Shown here piece by piece: positions 26,301 to 34,175 of a stretch of 64,000 bases of DNA. Source of the DNA: Streptomyces jeddahensis (GTDB lineage: Bacteria > Actinomycetota > Actinomycetes > Streptomycetales > Streptomycetaceae); NCBI RefSeq assembly GCF_001642995.1, contig NZ_LOHS01000088.1, positions 149,042 to 213,041 on the forward strand, read 5' to 3'. The translations under genes were made by a program, and so were the position numbers. The notes beneath the pieces are model-generated. The model had not been told where the DNA came from, did no database searches, and saw only the letters and a list, made by a program, of their open reading frames with translations. How positions within the stretch are numbered: the first letter of the stretch is position 1; each line of letters begins with the position of its first letter.

Positions 26301-28046
26301 GCGCTCGGCCGTACCGATGTGCTCTGCTTCGACAAGACCGGCACGCTCACCGAAGGGCGGATCAGCCTCCGGCAGGTGTCCGACGGCCTTGAACGGCGAC
26401 CGCCCGAGCAGCTGACACCCGCGCTGCGCCGCGTGGTCGCCACGGCAGTCCTCGCGGGTCCCGCGGGCCCGGCCGCGACGCTCACCCACCCCACCGACCG
26501 GGCGATCGCAGCCGGGGCCGAACTGCTGGGCACTACGCCGGTGCTGGCGGCCGGAATGCCCTCGGCGATCTGGGAACGGGTCGCGGAGCTGCCGTTCGAA
26601 CCGGGACGCGGCTACCACGCGGTGCTCGGCCGGACCGGCACGCAGGCACGCATCGTCGTCAAGGGAGCCCCGGAGGTAGTACTGGCCCGCTGCGAGCGGA
26701 TCCGCAGGAACGACTCCGCCGAGCCGTTCGACGACCGGCTGCGGGCGTGGACCGACGAGGAGATCGAACGCCATGCCCGGCGCGGCCTGAGGGTCCTCGC
26801 GGTCGCCGAGCGCATCCTGCCCGCTGAGTCCGGGCGGAACGAGAGCGCTCTCGTCGACGAGGACGTCGACGGGCTGTGCCTGCTCGGCCTGCTCGGTCTC
26901 GCCGACCCGGTGCGGGCCACCGCCGCCGAAAGCGTCAACCGCCTTGCCGCGGCGGGAGTACGGATCGTCATGCTGACCGGCGACCACCCCAGCACCGCCG
27001 CCGCGATCGCCGGCGAACTGCAACCAGACGCGGAGCTGCGGATGATGACCGGGGCCGAGCTCGAAGCCCTCGACGACGACGCCCTCGCCCGGACCCTCCC
27101 GGATGTCGCGGTCTTCGCCCGGGTCACCCCGGCCCACAAGGTACGCATCGTCACCGCGCTGCGCGCGGCAGGGCGGGTCGTCGCCGTCACGGGCGACGGC
27201 GCCAACGACGCACCCGCCATCCGCATCGCCGACGTCGGCATCGCCATCGGCTCCCGGGCGATGCCCGCGGCGCGCGCCGCAGCCGACGTGGTGGTCACCG
27301 ACGACCGCATCGAGACCATCGTCGACGCCATCGTCGAGGGCCGGGCGATGTGGGGTTCCGTCCGCAAGGCCCTCGGCATCCTGCTGGGCGGCAACCTAGG
27401 CGAGATCGCTTTCACCCTGGCGACCAGCCTGCTGACGGGGCGCAGTGCGCTGAACGCGCGTCAGCTGCTGCTGGTGAACCTCCTCACGGACATGCTGCCC
27501 GCCATGGCCATCGCCGCCCGGCCCCCGGCGGGACGCGCTGAAAGGCTGCTCGCGGAAGGGCCCGAGGCGTCGCTGGGCAAGGCCCTCACGCGCCACATCC
27601 GCCTGCGTGCCACCAACACCGCGGCCGCGGCGGGCACTGCCTGGATCATCGCCCGCATGACCGGCACCCGCGCCCGGGCCGACACGGTCTCCCTGGTCGC
27701 CCTCGTCGCATCGCAGCTCCTGCAGACGCTCGCGGACGCGGGCCGCGACCCGGTCGTGGCCGCCGCGGCCGCGGGATCGCTGGCGGTGCTCGTGCTGGTG
27801 GTCGCCGTTCCCGGCCTCAGCCAGTTCTTCGGAAGCCGGCCGCTCGGCCCTGCGGGGTGGACGATCGGCCTGGCAGCGGCAGCCGGATCCGTCCTGCTGC
27901 CCGCCGCGTGGCACCGCCTTGCCGCTGCGGGCCCGCAGGCTCGGGTCACCGCCGGCGGCGGGCGGCCACGGTACGAGGCCGACGGTCGCGCATCGGCGCA
28001 TCTCATTCCCTCGCAGCGGGCGTCCTCGGAGCAGCGGCCGGTATGA
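23352..28046 (+). CDS. Giant double P-type ATPase, cation-transporting (mycobacterial CtpI-like)
   Basis: A 1564-aa membrane protein. The C-terminal ~870 residues form a full P-type ATPase: TGES of the actuator domain near 836, PEALP in the fourth core helix, phosphorylated Asp994 in DKTGTLTEG, KGAPE of the nucleotide domain, GDGANDAPA near 1281 and a helical C-terminus. The N-terminal ~600 residues look like a second, degenerate ATPase: an HMA-like fold without CxxC, membrane segments, then VVLDARVLATG where Asp362 is kept but the DKTGTLT motif is lost. PEALP resembles the P2 group, so a cation such as Ca2+, Na+ or K+ is possible. Transport specificity is unknown. Confidence 0.9.
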   Translation: MIRSLLTGTVRSLTEAVTTAPAGLTALARLLTTHAARMWETPGGVQIEVRNLGRPGTAQASRDLETGLVGVPGVHRAEVNGTLGCVYVGCDPAETDLEGVDALVSDADAHAGAEAAGAEAADEERRPAAGADAERAPRAVGYPGAPRAAIGAAVQLGASVVAFGVAVVGRTIGIRGLPPALSAAVQLAEATPRVREGVARRVGAAAAETGWAAANLLTTTLMWRPLGVAVATALAWARYAEVQARRRAWHDWAQRLASREGAYRHDAAPAYERPAPLPPGPGDRYANVAVPAALAAYGLTAAGTLSHDRGLALLISATPRGPRFGRESFACAVAQTASRRGALILRPEALRRLDRIDTVVLDARVLATGTWTVGTLIRLQPPGEQPEAAAAGTAGIGEAGVPDVDEIHAWIHELMDDADPSQPQERSGWALRPYATGDTGAPSAELPEEATQLPGRAAELPGEAAASARQWAEEGARVLLVLRHGRPVAVAGLVPQLHPLAEHLVQAARACGRVVLVGGVPGLHRRFGLDEAVPTGGTRTAALVRSLQEEGHGVAVVTTRTRRALGRADLGIGVTTGARQVPWDADIAAPPDVAHLLLSAIPEARRLSRLCARLEAAGALVGATVALAVPRRGAWARARLVADSVTIAGLVAGTWAGWRLRGRPAPVGVERTPWHAMTVRQVMVRLGTSSRGLDHAEAARRRQLEGTERPADAVTLIARVAEELANPLTPILAIGGGISAALGSVVDAVLIGGVLGVDALVGGAQRVGADRAAGRLLEATSARARLRRAGRPGVIDTPADQLVRGDVIELLAGDAVPADCRVVHATGLEVDESSLTGESQPVVKTAAPTAARAVADRTSMLYQGTTVAAGSALAVVVATGAATEAGSAAEAAPAAGAPESGVERRLNALGRWFLPLSIASGVVLFLSDISRMRPLGAALGNAVSLCVAAVPEALPFVATVAELAAARRLSGRNTLVRSAPTIEALGRTDVLCFDKTGTLTEGRISLRQVSDGLERRPPEQLTPALRRVVATAVLAGPAGPAATLTHPTDRAIAAGAELLGTTPVLAAGMPSAIWERVAELPFEPGRGYHAVLGRTGTQARIVVKGAPEVVLARCERIRRNDSAEPFDDRLRAWTDEEIERHARRGLRVLAVAERILPAESGRNESALVDEDVDGLCLLGLLGLADPVRATAAESVNRLAAAGVRIVMLTGDHPSTAAAIAGELQPDAELRMMTGAELEALDDDALARTLPDVAVFARVTPAHKVRIVTALRAAGRVVAVTGDGANDAPAIRIADVGIAIGSRAMPAARAAADVVVTDDRIETIVDAIVEGRAMWGSVRKALGILLGGNLGEIAFTLATSLLTGRSALNARQLLLVNLLTDMLPAMAIAARPPAGRAERLLAEGPEASLGKALTRHIRLRATNTAAAAGTAWIIARMTGTRARADTVSLVALVASQLLQTLADAGRDPVVAAAAAGSLAVLVLVVAVPGLSQFFGSRPLGPAGWTIGLAAAAGSVLLPAAWHRLAAAGPQARVTAGGGRPRYEADGRASAHLIPSQRASSEQRPV

Positions 28047-28081
28047 GCTCCGGTCTCCAGGCTCACCCGTCTCCAGGCACA

Positions 28082-28112
28082 CCCGTTATTGCGAGTTACT
28101 TGCAATAACGGG
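28082..28112. promoter_or_regulatory. Perfect 11-bp inverted repeat, operator or terminator
   Basis: CCCGTTATTGC and its exact complement flank a 9-nt centre, 36 bases after the ATPase stop. The AT-rich core (GTTATTGC / GCAATAAC) stands out from its surroundings and there is no T-run, so a protein-binding site is as likely as a terminator. The remaining ~220 bp to the next gene hold only an unconvincing short frame. Confidence 0.5.
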
Positions 28113-28332
28113 GGGAGCGAACAAGGATGAGTGCCGGACGGGGCCGGTCCGCCACCGTCAGCCTTCGGCGAGCGGCGTCCACGCGTCGCGCCCCGCCGAT
28201 GGGTGGTGATCGTCTTCTCACCCGGCACCCGCCTGACCTCCGGCCGGCCCCGTCCCGCCGTGCCGCGCAACACGTGGCACCGCGACCACTGCGGCCAGCG
28301 GCCGACTGGCAACCAGCCCCGACGACCGGCCC

Positions 28333-30690
28333 TCAGCCATCGCCGTTGACCGATGCCCGTTGCTGTTCGGCCGCCCACACCGCGATCTGCGCGCGGGAGT
28401 TGAAGCCGAGCTTGCTCAGGATGTGCTCGATGTGGCCCTCCGCCGTCCGCTGGGCGATCACCAGGGTCGCCGCGATCTCCTTGTTGCTGAGGCCCTGCGC
28501 GACCAGCTGGGAGATCTCGGTCTCCCGGGGTGTGAGCGGCGAAGGCGTCTCCGCCTCGTCGGACGGCTCTGCCGCCGGGAGCCTGTCCTCGAGCGCGTAG
28601 GTCAGTGCCTCCTCGTACGAGAGTCCGGCGCCCAGGCTGAAGGCGCTCTCGAAGGCCGACTTGCTCTGGGCGCGGCGCGTGATCGCCTCGCACTCCTCGT
28701 GGTAGTGCACCAGGTGCCCGTATCCGGACAGGGGAGCGCCGATCGCCTGCCAGATGGTCTGCAGGACTCCTAGGAGTCCCGCCGCCCGCCGGTACTGCTT
28801 CTCGGTGGCCGCGATCCAGGCCAGCACCTCCACGTTGACCCCGACACCGAGCGGATCGTCGAGCGAGTGGTTGAACGCGAGGCTCTCCTTCTCCAGAGCG
28901 GCCGCGCGCTCCGTGTCGCCCTGGCGCCACACCTCGATCCCGAGCGCCATCATCGTGTATGCCCGGTGCCAGCCCTCGCCGTAGGCGTCGCAGACCTTGA
29001 GCGACTCCTCACCCAGCGCGATGGCGCCCGGTGAGTCACCGGAGAAGGAGTGGGCCAGCGAGAGGCGGATGAGCGAGAGCGCCAGCCCGACGGGATCGCC
29101 GGTGGCGCGATGGCGTGCCACGGCGTCCTTGTAGAGCCTGATGGCGGACTCGATCTCGCCCCGGTACATGGCGACCATGCCGGAGTAGAGCGCGACGTAG
29201 GCGAGGACGGAGTCAAGGCCGAGCCGGGTGCCCAGGTCGCGGGCCTCGTCCAGCATGGCGGATGCGGCGTCGGTGTCGGACTGGATGATGGCCAGCCAGG
29301 AGTCGGTCCACAGTGCGCGGGCCCGGACCTCGGTGGGTTCGGTGCATACGGCTAGCCCCTCGTCCAGCCAGCGGCGCCCTTCCGCGAGGTAGTAGCTGGT
29401 GATCCAGTGGTAGAGGAGGTCGGTGGCGATGCTCAGGCCGACCGGAGCCTCGTCGGGCTGGGCGAAGCTGTACTCCAGGGCGAGGCGCAGATTGGCGTGC
29501 TCGAGCTGGAGGCGCGAGAACCAGGCCACCTGTCCAGGACCGAACAGCTCCGCCCGGGCGTCCGCCGCCAGCCGGCGGTAGTAGTCACGGTGCCGCCGCA
29601 GCTGGGCCGCCTCCTCGCCGGACTCGGCGAGCTTCTCCCTGCCGAACTGCCGGAGGGTTTCCAGCATGTGGTAGCGCACTCCCGAGGAGGGTTCCTCGCG
29701 GAGCAGCACCGACTTGTCCACCAGCCCGGTTACCAGGTCCAAGACCTCTTCGTCGGCGATGCCGTCCCCGGCACAGACCGCTTCGGCCGCCTGCAGATCG
29801 AGGCTCCCGGCGAACACCGAGATCCGGGCCCACAGCAGCTGCTCCCGGTCGGTGCAGAGGTCGTAGCTCCAGGCGATCAGGGCCCGCAGCGTCTGATGAC
29901 GCGGCAGCACGGCCCTCGACCCCGTGGTCAGCAGCCGGAACTGGTTGTCCAGCCGGTCGAGGAGCTGCTGCACGGAGAGCGCTCTCAGCCGTACCGCCGC
30001 CAGCTCGATGGCCAGCGGAATACCGTCCAGCCTGCGGCACACCTGCTCCACCGCGTCACGGTTGGCCTCGGTGACGGCGAATCCGGGCAGGATCGCCCCG
30101 CCACGGTCCACGAAGAGCCGCACCGCGTCGCACTGGGCCAGGGCGGCGGCGGACAGCCGGCGGCCCGCGGAGTCCGGCAGCGCCAGCGTCGGTACGGGCA
30201 GGGTCTGCTCGCAGGCGATGCCCAGAGGCTGCCTGCTGGTGGCCAGGACGCGCAGCCCGGGCGCTTCCCGCAGCAGGCGGTCGGTGAGCAGCGCGCAGTC
30301 GTCCACCATGTGCTCGCAGTTGTCCAGCACCAGCAGAGCCTGCTTGTCCCGCAGGTGTTCGGTGAGGACGTCGATGGCCTGCCGGGACGAGTGGTCCCGG
30401 ATCTCCAGCGCCTCGGCGACGCTCTGGACGAGCAGGTCCGGACTGCCCAGCGCGGCGAGTTCCACGAGCCATACGCCGTCGGGGAACGCCCTGCGCACAT
30501 CGTCGGCGACGCGCAGCGCCAGCCTGGTCTTGCCGACCCCGCCGACCCCGGTGAGCGTCACCAGCCGCGATGTGCCCAGCATTCTCTTCACGTCGGCCGC
30601 CTCGTGCCGACGTCCCACGAAACTGGTCACCTCGGCCGGGAGCCTGCCTGGCTGTGCGCCCGCCGAGGTGTTCGTCGCCGCCGCGCCCAT
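28333..30690 (-). CDS. NB-ARC/TPR LuxR-family transcriptional regulator
   Basis: A 785-aa STAND-type regulator. The P-loop TGVGGVGKTRLA is near residue 50, Walker B is ALLVLDNCEH, and ATSRQPLG and GIPLAIELAA are NB-ARC sensor blocks. A long helical TPR-like region follows, then a C-terminal LuxR HTH: LTPRETEISQLVAQGLSNKEIAATLVIAQRTAEGHIEHILSKLG split over about 715-765. Such proteins use nucleotide- and ligand-driven oligomerisation to activate transcription. It is divergent from a paralogue that lacks the HTH. Target genes unknown. Confidence 0.9.
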   Translation of the reverse strand: MGAAATNTSAGAQPGRLPAEVTSFVGRRHEAADVKRMLGTSRLVTLTGVGGVGKTRLALRVADDVRRAFPDGVWLVELAALGSPDLLVQSVAEALEIRDHSSRQAIDVLTEHLRDKQALLVLDNCEHMVDDCALLTDRLLREAPGLRVLATSRQPLGIACEQTLPVPTLALPDSAGRRLSAAALAQCDAVRLFVDRGGAILPGFAVTEANRDAVEQVCRRLDGIPLAIELAAVRLRALSVQQLLDRLDNQFRLLTTGSRAVLPRHQTLRALIAWSYDLCTDREQLLWARISVFAGSLDLQAAEAVCAGDGIADEEVLDLVTGLVDKSVLLREEPSSGVRYHMLETLRQFGREKLAESGEEAAQLRRHRDYYRRLAADARAELFGPGQVAWFSRLQLEHANLRLALEYSFAQPDEAPVGLSIATDLLYHWITSYYLAEGRRWLDEGLAVCTEPTEVRARALWTDSWLAIIQSDTDAASAMLDEARDLGTRLGLDSVLAYVALYSGMVAMYRGEIESAIRLYKDAVARHRATGDPVGLALSLIRLSLAHSFSGDSPGAIALGEESLKVCDAYGEGWHRAYTMMALGIEVWRQGDTERAAALEKESLAFNHSLDDPLGVGVNVEVLAWIAATEKQYRRAAGLLGVLQTIWQAIGAPLSGYGHLVHYHEECEAITRRAQSKSAFESAFSLGAGLSYEEALTYALEDRLPAAEPSDEAETPSPLTPRETEISQLVAQGLSNKEIAATLVIAQRTAEGHIEHILSKLGFNSRAQIAVWAAEQQRASVNGDG

Positions 30691-30814
30691 GAATGCCTCG
30701 AATCAGCCCCGGTCAGCGGCTTTTCACCCGCTCGGACCGGGCCGACACCTCAAGGCTATGCCCGGGCCGCCCCGTACGCACCGCGCTGGGAGGCATCTCT
30801 CCAGGCGGCCGCGG

Positions 30815-30857
30815 CATTTGACCTGCATTTGACCGGTTCGGTGGCCGGACCTAGCGT
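30815..30857 (+). promoter_or_regulatory. Promoter with 11-bp-spaced direct repeats for the HTH-less NB-ARC gene
   Basis: CATTTGACC occurs at 30815-30823 and 30826-30834, exactly 11 bp apart. The second copy supplies TTGACC as -35, followed after 17 bases by TAGCGT (30852-30857) as -10. The ATG is only 9 bases after the -10, so the mRNA is probably leaderless or nearly so. Confidence 0.6.
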
Positions 30858-30866
30858 GAGAACACT

Positions 30867-32975
30867 ATGGCGGCGGAGCACGCGCCGACGCGGCACAGGG
30901 GCAACCTCCCCGGCGAACCCGATCTTGTCGGCCGCCGACAGGAGCTGTCCGAGGCCGGGAGGCTGCTCGCCGACGTGCGTCTGCTGACCCTCACCGGCGT
31001 CGCAGGCGTCGGCAAGACCCGGCTGGCGCGCCGCGTCGCCGACCAGGTCCGCGCGGCCTTCCCGGACGGCGTATGGCTGGTCGAACTCGCGCCGCTGGAC
31101 AACGAGGGCCTGCTGCCGCAGACGGTCGCGGGCGCACTCGGACTCCGGTACCAGGCCGCGCCGCACCCGACGCAGCTGCTCGTCGACCACCTGCGGGACA
31201 AGCGGGCCCTGCTGGTGCTTGACAACTGCGAGCACCTGCTGACGGGCTGCGCGCTGCTCACCGACCGCCTGCTGCGGGAGGCGCCCCGGCTCCGGGTCCT
31301 GGTCACCAGCCGCCAGCCACTGCGGCTGGACGGCGAGTCGGTGATGACCGTCGAACCCCTGCCGGTGCCCGCGCCGGACCTGGCGTACTCCCCGGAACGC
31401 CTTGCCGACCATGCGGCGGTGCGGCTCTTCGCACTGCGGGCCGGGCAGGCGGTACAAGGGTTCGTACTGGGCCCTGAGAACCTCGACTACGTGGTGCGGC
31501 TCTGCAGACGTCTCGACGGCCTTCCGCTGGCCATCGAACTGGCCGCCGTCGGGCTGCGGACGCTCACCGCCGAGCAGATCCTGCACCGGCTGGACCAGCG
31601 GCTGGAGCCCGCGCGAGGCATCACCGCCGCGGCGCCGCCGCGACACGAGACCCTGACCGCGGCCATCGACTGGAGCTTCGACCTGTGCTCCCCGGGCGAG
31701 CGGGCGCTCTGGGCGCGGGTGTCGGTGTTCGCCGGGTCCTTCGACCTGGAGGCCGCGGAAGAGGTCTGCTCCGGCGACGGCATCGCCCGCGACGACGTCC
31801 TCGACCTGGTGGCAGGACTGGTCGACAAATCGATCCTGGTCCGGCAGGAGGAGGGCGATCGGGTGCGGTACCGGCTGCTGGAGACCATCCGGCAGTACGG
31901 GGCGGACCGCCTCGCCGGGCTCGGTCTCGCGCCGGCACTGCAGCGGCGCCACCGGGACTGGTACCACCGGCTGGCCTGCCGGGCGGAGGAGGAGTGGCTG
32001 AGCCCGCGCCAGGAGCAGTGGCTGGCCCGGCTGCGCAGCGAGCACGCCAACCTCCGGGCCGCCCTGGACTTCTCCTGCGCGGATCCCGCCCAGGCCGGGC
32101 CGGGTCTTGAGATCGCCGCGGCGCTGTGGCCGCACTGGATCTGCGGCGGACACCTCAGCGAGGGCCGCCACTGGCTCGGCCGGCTGCTGCGGCTCGCACC
32201 CGATGCGACTGTGGCCCGCGGCCGGGCGCTGTGGGTGGACGCCTGGCTGGCGACGGCCCAGGGCGACACCGCGTCGGCGCGGCCGCGGCTTGCGCAGTGC
32301 TGGTCGCTGGCGCTCCACCTCGACCATCCCCCCACCCGGACCCGGTGCACGCAGCACCTGGGTGCCCTCGCCCTGTACGAGGGTGACTTCCCGCGGGCCG
32401 GGCGCCTCCTGCAGGAGGCGCTGGCCGGCCACCGGGCGGCCGGTGACCGCAACGGCGTGATGACCTGTCTCTACCACCTCACCATGGCCTGCGCCCTCTA
32501 CGGCGATTACCGGGCCGCCCTCTTCGGCGAGGAGTGCCTGGCGCTGTGCGAGGCGGCAGGCGCCCAGTGGTCCCGCTCGTACGCGCTGTGGGCGCTGGGG
32601 CTGTACAGCTGGCGCCAGGGCGAGGCGCGGCGCGGGACCGAGCTTGTGCGTGACGCTCTGCGCACCCGGTGGGCCGTGCAGGACGGATGGGGTATGGCGC
32701 AGTGCCTGGAGGTGCTGGCCTGGTTCGCCGCCTCGTCGGGGCAGCCGGAGGCCAGCGCCCGGATGCTGGGCTCGGCGGCCGCGATGTGGCGTTCGATCGG
32801 CACGTCGCCGTCCGGGTTCCGGCATCTGGCGGCCGGGCACGAGCAGACCGCGGCGCGGCTGCGCGGCGACCTCGGCGAGCAGGCGTACGAGGACGCGTTC
32901 AGGGCGGGGGCCGGGCTGGCGCCGGACGCGGCCGTCGGACACGCGCTGCACGATCCCGCTCCCACGCACGCGTGA
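30867..32975 (+). CDS. NB-ARC/TPR ATPase paralogue without DNA-binding domain
   Basis: A 702-aa protein closely similar along its length to the divergent LuxR regulator: TGVAGVGKTRLARRVADQVR, PDGVWLVELAPLD, ALLVLDNCEHLL, VTSRQPLRLDG, GLPLAIELAA, SVFAGSFDLEAAEEVCSGDGI and the TPR-like half. It ends about where the HTH would begin (GHALHDPAPTHA), so it has no visible DNA-binding output. It may be a partner, a titrating regulator, or an enzyme-like STAND protein. A leaderless promoter with direct repeats precedes it. No frameshift is seen; the loss of HTH looks like a clean end. Confidence 0.88.
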   Translation: MAAEHAPTRHRGNLPGEPDLVGRRQELSEAGRLLADVRLLTLTGVAGVGKTRLARRVADQVRAAFPDGVWLVELAPLDNEGLLPQTVAGALGLRYQAAPHPTQLLVDHLRDKRALLVLDNCEHLLTGCALLTDRLLREAPRLRVLVTSRQPLRLDGESVMTVEPLPVPAPDLAYSPERLADHAAVRLFALRAGQAVQGFVLGPENLDYVVRLCRRLDGLPLAIELAAVGLRTLTAEQILHRLDQRLEPARGITAAAPPRHETLTAAIDWSFDLCSPGERALWARVSVFAGSFDLEAAEEVCSGDGIARDDVLDLVAGLVDKSILVRQEEGDRVRYRLLETIRQYGADRLAGLGLAPALQRRHRDWYHRLACRAEEEWLSPRQEQWLARLRSEHANLRAALDFSCADPAQAGPGLEIAAALWPHWICGGHLSEGRHWLGRLLRLAPDATVARGRALWVDAWLATAQGDTASARPRLAQCWSLALHLDHPPTRTRCTQHLGALALYEGDFPRAGRLLQEALAGHRAAGDRNGVMTCLYHLTMACALYGDYRAALFGEECLALCEAAGAQWSRSYALWALGLYSWRQGEARRGTELVRDALRTRWAVQDGWGMAQCLEVLAWFAASSGQPEASARMLGSAAAMWRSIGTSPSGFRHLAAGHEQTAARLRGDLGEQAYEDAFRAGAGLAPDAAVGHALHDPAPTHA

Positions 32976-33212
32976 TGCTCCGGCGGACGCCGCCTTGATC
33001 GTACGAGCCCTTCGGCAACCGGATGCCCCGCACCCATGCCTGAGGGCGATCGCCGCATCACTCCACGTCGACAACGGTGGATCTACCCATAGCGGGTCAG
33101 GTACCCATTCGGGGATTTCTCCCCTCCCCATGGCTCCGCGGTGCGGACGATCCTGACTGGGTTCCTGGAAGATTCCGTCGCCGGCCGGCGGAGGACCACG
33201 AAGGCCCGTTCC

Positions 33213-33407
33213 ATGTGCGACCACCGACCCCCGTGCCCACGCGCCGACGCCCCCGACCACGGCTCGGCACGCATGGTGGCCTCCCATCCGGAGCAGGGCT
33301 GGAGCCTGCTGTGCAACGGCGTGGTGGTCTTCACCGACGACGGCGAGATCCAACCCGACGGACGCGTCATCCCGGCCCCTCGGACGCATCACGGACCGAC
33401 AGCATGA
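33213..33407 (+). CDS. DUF5999 small protein
   Basis: A 64-aa protein: MCDHRPPCPRADAPD, then VASHPEQGWSLLCNGVVVF, then DDGEIQPDGRVI. I recognise it as the DUF5999 family of short Streptomyces proteins; the two early Cys and His could bind metal. ATG 33213 follows GAAGG and starts at the family boundary, although the frame is open to 33141. The stop overlaps the next ATG (ATGA). Function unknown, but in this genome it is coupled to an anti-sigma-type ATPase. Confidence 0.8.
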   Translation: MCDHRPPCPRADAPDHGSARMVASHPEQGWSLLCNGVVVFTDDGEIQPDGRVIPAPRTHHGPTA

Positions 33408-33862
33408 ACTCGGCACTCACCATCGCACCGCGTCCCCGCACCCCGCAGCGTGGCCCGGCCCCCGAGTGGGCCGCCTGCGGGGCCACCTGGGTGCTGCGGC
33501 ACGACCCGTCGTCGGTACGCAGGGCGCGCCGTCTGGCCGTCGCCCAGCTGGCGCTCTGGTCGCTCGGCGAGTACATCGAGGACGCGGAGCTGCTGGTCAG
33601 CGAGCTGGTCACCAACGCGCTGCGCCACACGCGCGGGCCGATCCGGCTCACGCTCTCGCTGCACCCCGCGGGCGGTGGACTGCGCTGCGAGGTCGAGGAC
33701 GGCGATCCCACCCCGCCCCGCGTGCGACACGCTTCGGAGGAGGACGAGTGCGGGCGGGGACTGCACCTGCTGGAGCTGCTCTCCCACTGCTGGGGCAGTA
33801 GGACGACGGCCGTGGGCAAGGTCGTGTGGTTCGACCTGCTCGCGGGCGCCGCTGCCGCCTAG
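33404..33862 (+). CDS. HATPase_c anti-sigma-type serine kinase-like protein
   Basis: A 152-aa GHKL ATP-binding protein of the RsbW/SpoIIAB-like family that is greatly expanded in Streptomyces. The N-box is LVSELVTNALRHTRGPI, the G1 box is CEVEDGDPTPP, and the G2 box is CGRGLHLLELLSHCWG. These proteins bind sigma factors or anti-sigma antagonists in partner-switching circuits. ATG 33404 overlaps the DUF5999 stop by 4 bp. Two PP2C phosphatases in the window are of the type that act opposite such kinases, but no direct link is visible. Confidence 0.88.
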   Translation: MNSALTIAPRPRTPQRGPAPEWAACGATWVLRHDPSSVRRARRLAVAQLALWSLGEYIEDAELLVSELVTNALRHTRGPIRLTLSLHPAGGGLRCEVEDGDPTPPRVRHASEEDECGRGLHLLELLSHCWGSRTTAVGKVVWFDLLAGAAAA

Positions 33863-33874
33863 GGAGCCCGTACG

Positions 33875-34040
33875 GAAGGGAGTCGCGATTGATCGCGGAT
33901 TCGGACGGCACGCGTAGCGAAGGGAGATGCGATTGGAGCGACCCGTACGGCACGTAGGCCCGACGAAGGGAGATGCCCTTGGCGGACACGATGCTCAGGC
34001 CCACACAGCGACGCCCATAGGCCCGGAGACCGAAGGCTGA
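33875..34040 (+). repeat. Three ~45-bp tandem imperfect repeats, each with a ribosome site and mini-ORF
   Basis: GAAGGGAG recurs at 33875, 33919 and 33965 (periods 44 and 46) with flanking similarity (GCGATTG, CGGCACG-TAG). Each copy precedes a start: TTG 33889 (22 aa, stop 33957), ATG 33927 (37 aa, stop 34040) and ATG 33973 (15 aa, stop 34020). The peptides overlap in different frames and match no family I know. With the hairpin at 34020-34071 this accounts for most of the 313-bp gap 33863-34175. The block may be an attenuator-like leader or a plain repeat. Confidence 0.5.
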
Positions 34041-34071
34041 CAACCCTCACCGCAGCCTCCGCCTCCGGGCC
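34020..34071. terminator. Nested hairpin upstream of FUSC gene
   Basis: An outer 9-bp stem (34020-34028 with 34063-34071) encloses a 6-bp stem AGGCTG / CAGCCT. It follows the mini-ORF repeats and precedes the FUSC start by about 100 bp; terminator or attenuator. Confidence 0.5.
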
Positions 34072-34175
34072 CCCTTGTGCCCGAACGCGCTCCCGCCGGC
34101 GTTGGCGGAGGCCGTGCGTCCGCTCGGGACCGATGTGATCATGGGAGGGACGACGAGCGGGCAGGGATGCTGACC

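Noticed and set aside
28131..28349. 72-codon + strand frame after the P-type ATPase
   Set aside because: Composition is proline/arginine-rich noise, it runs into the LuxR gene on the other strand, and no ribosome site is evident.
30815..30857. SARP binding site
   Set aside because: The 11-bp phasing fits, but the downstream repeat lies 17 bp from the -10 instead of about 8 and is itself the -35; no SARP gene is near.
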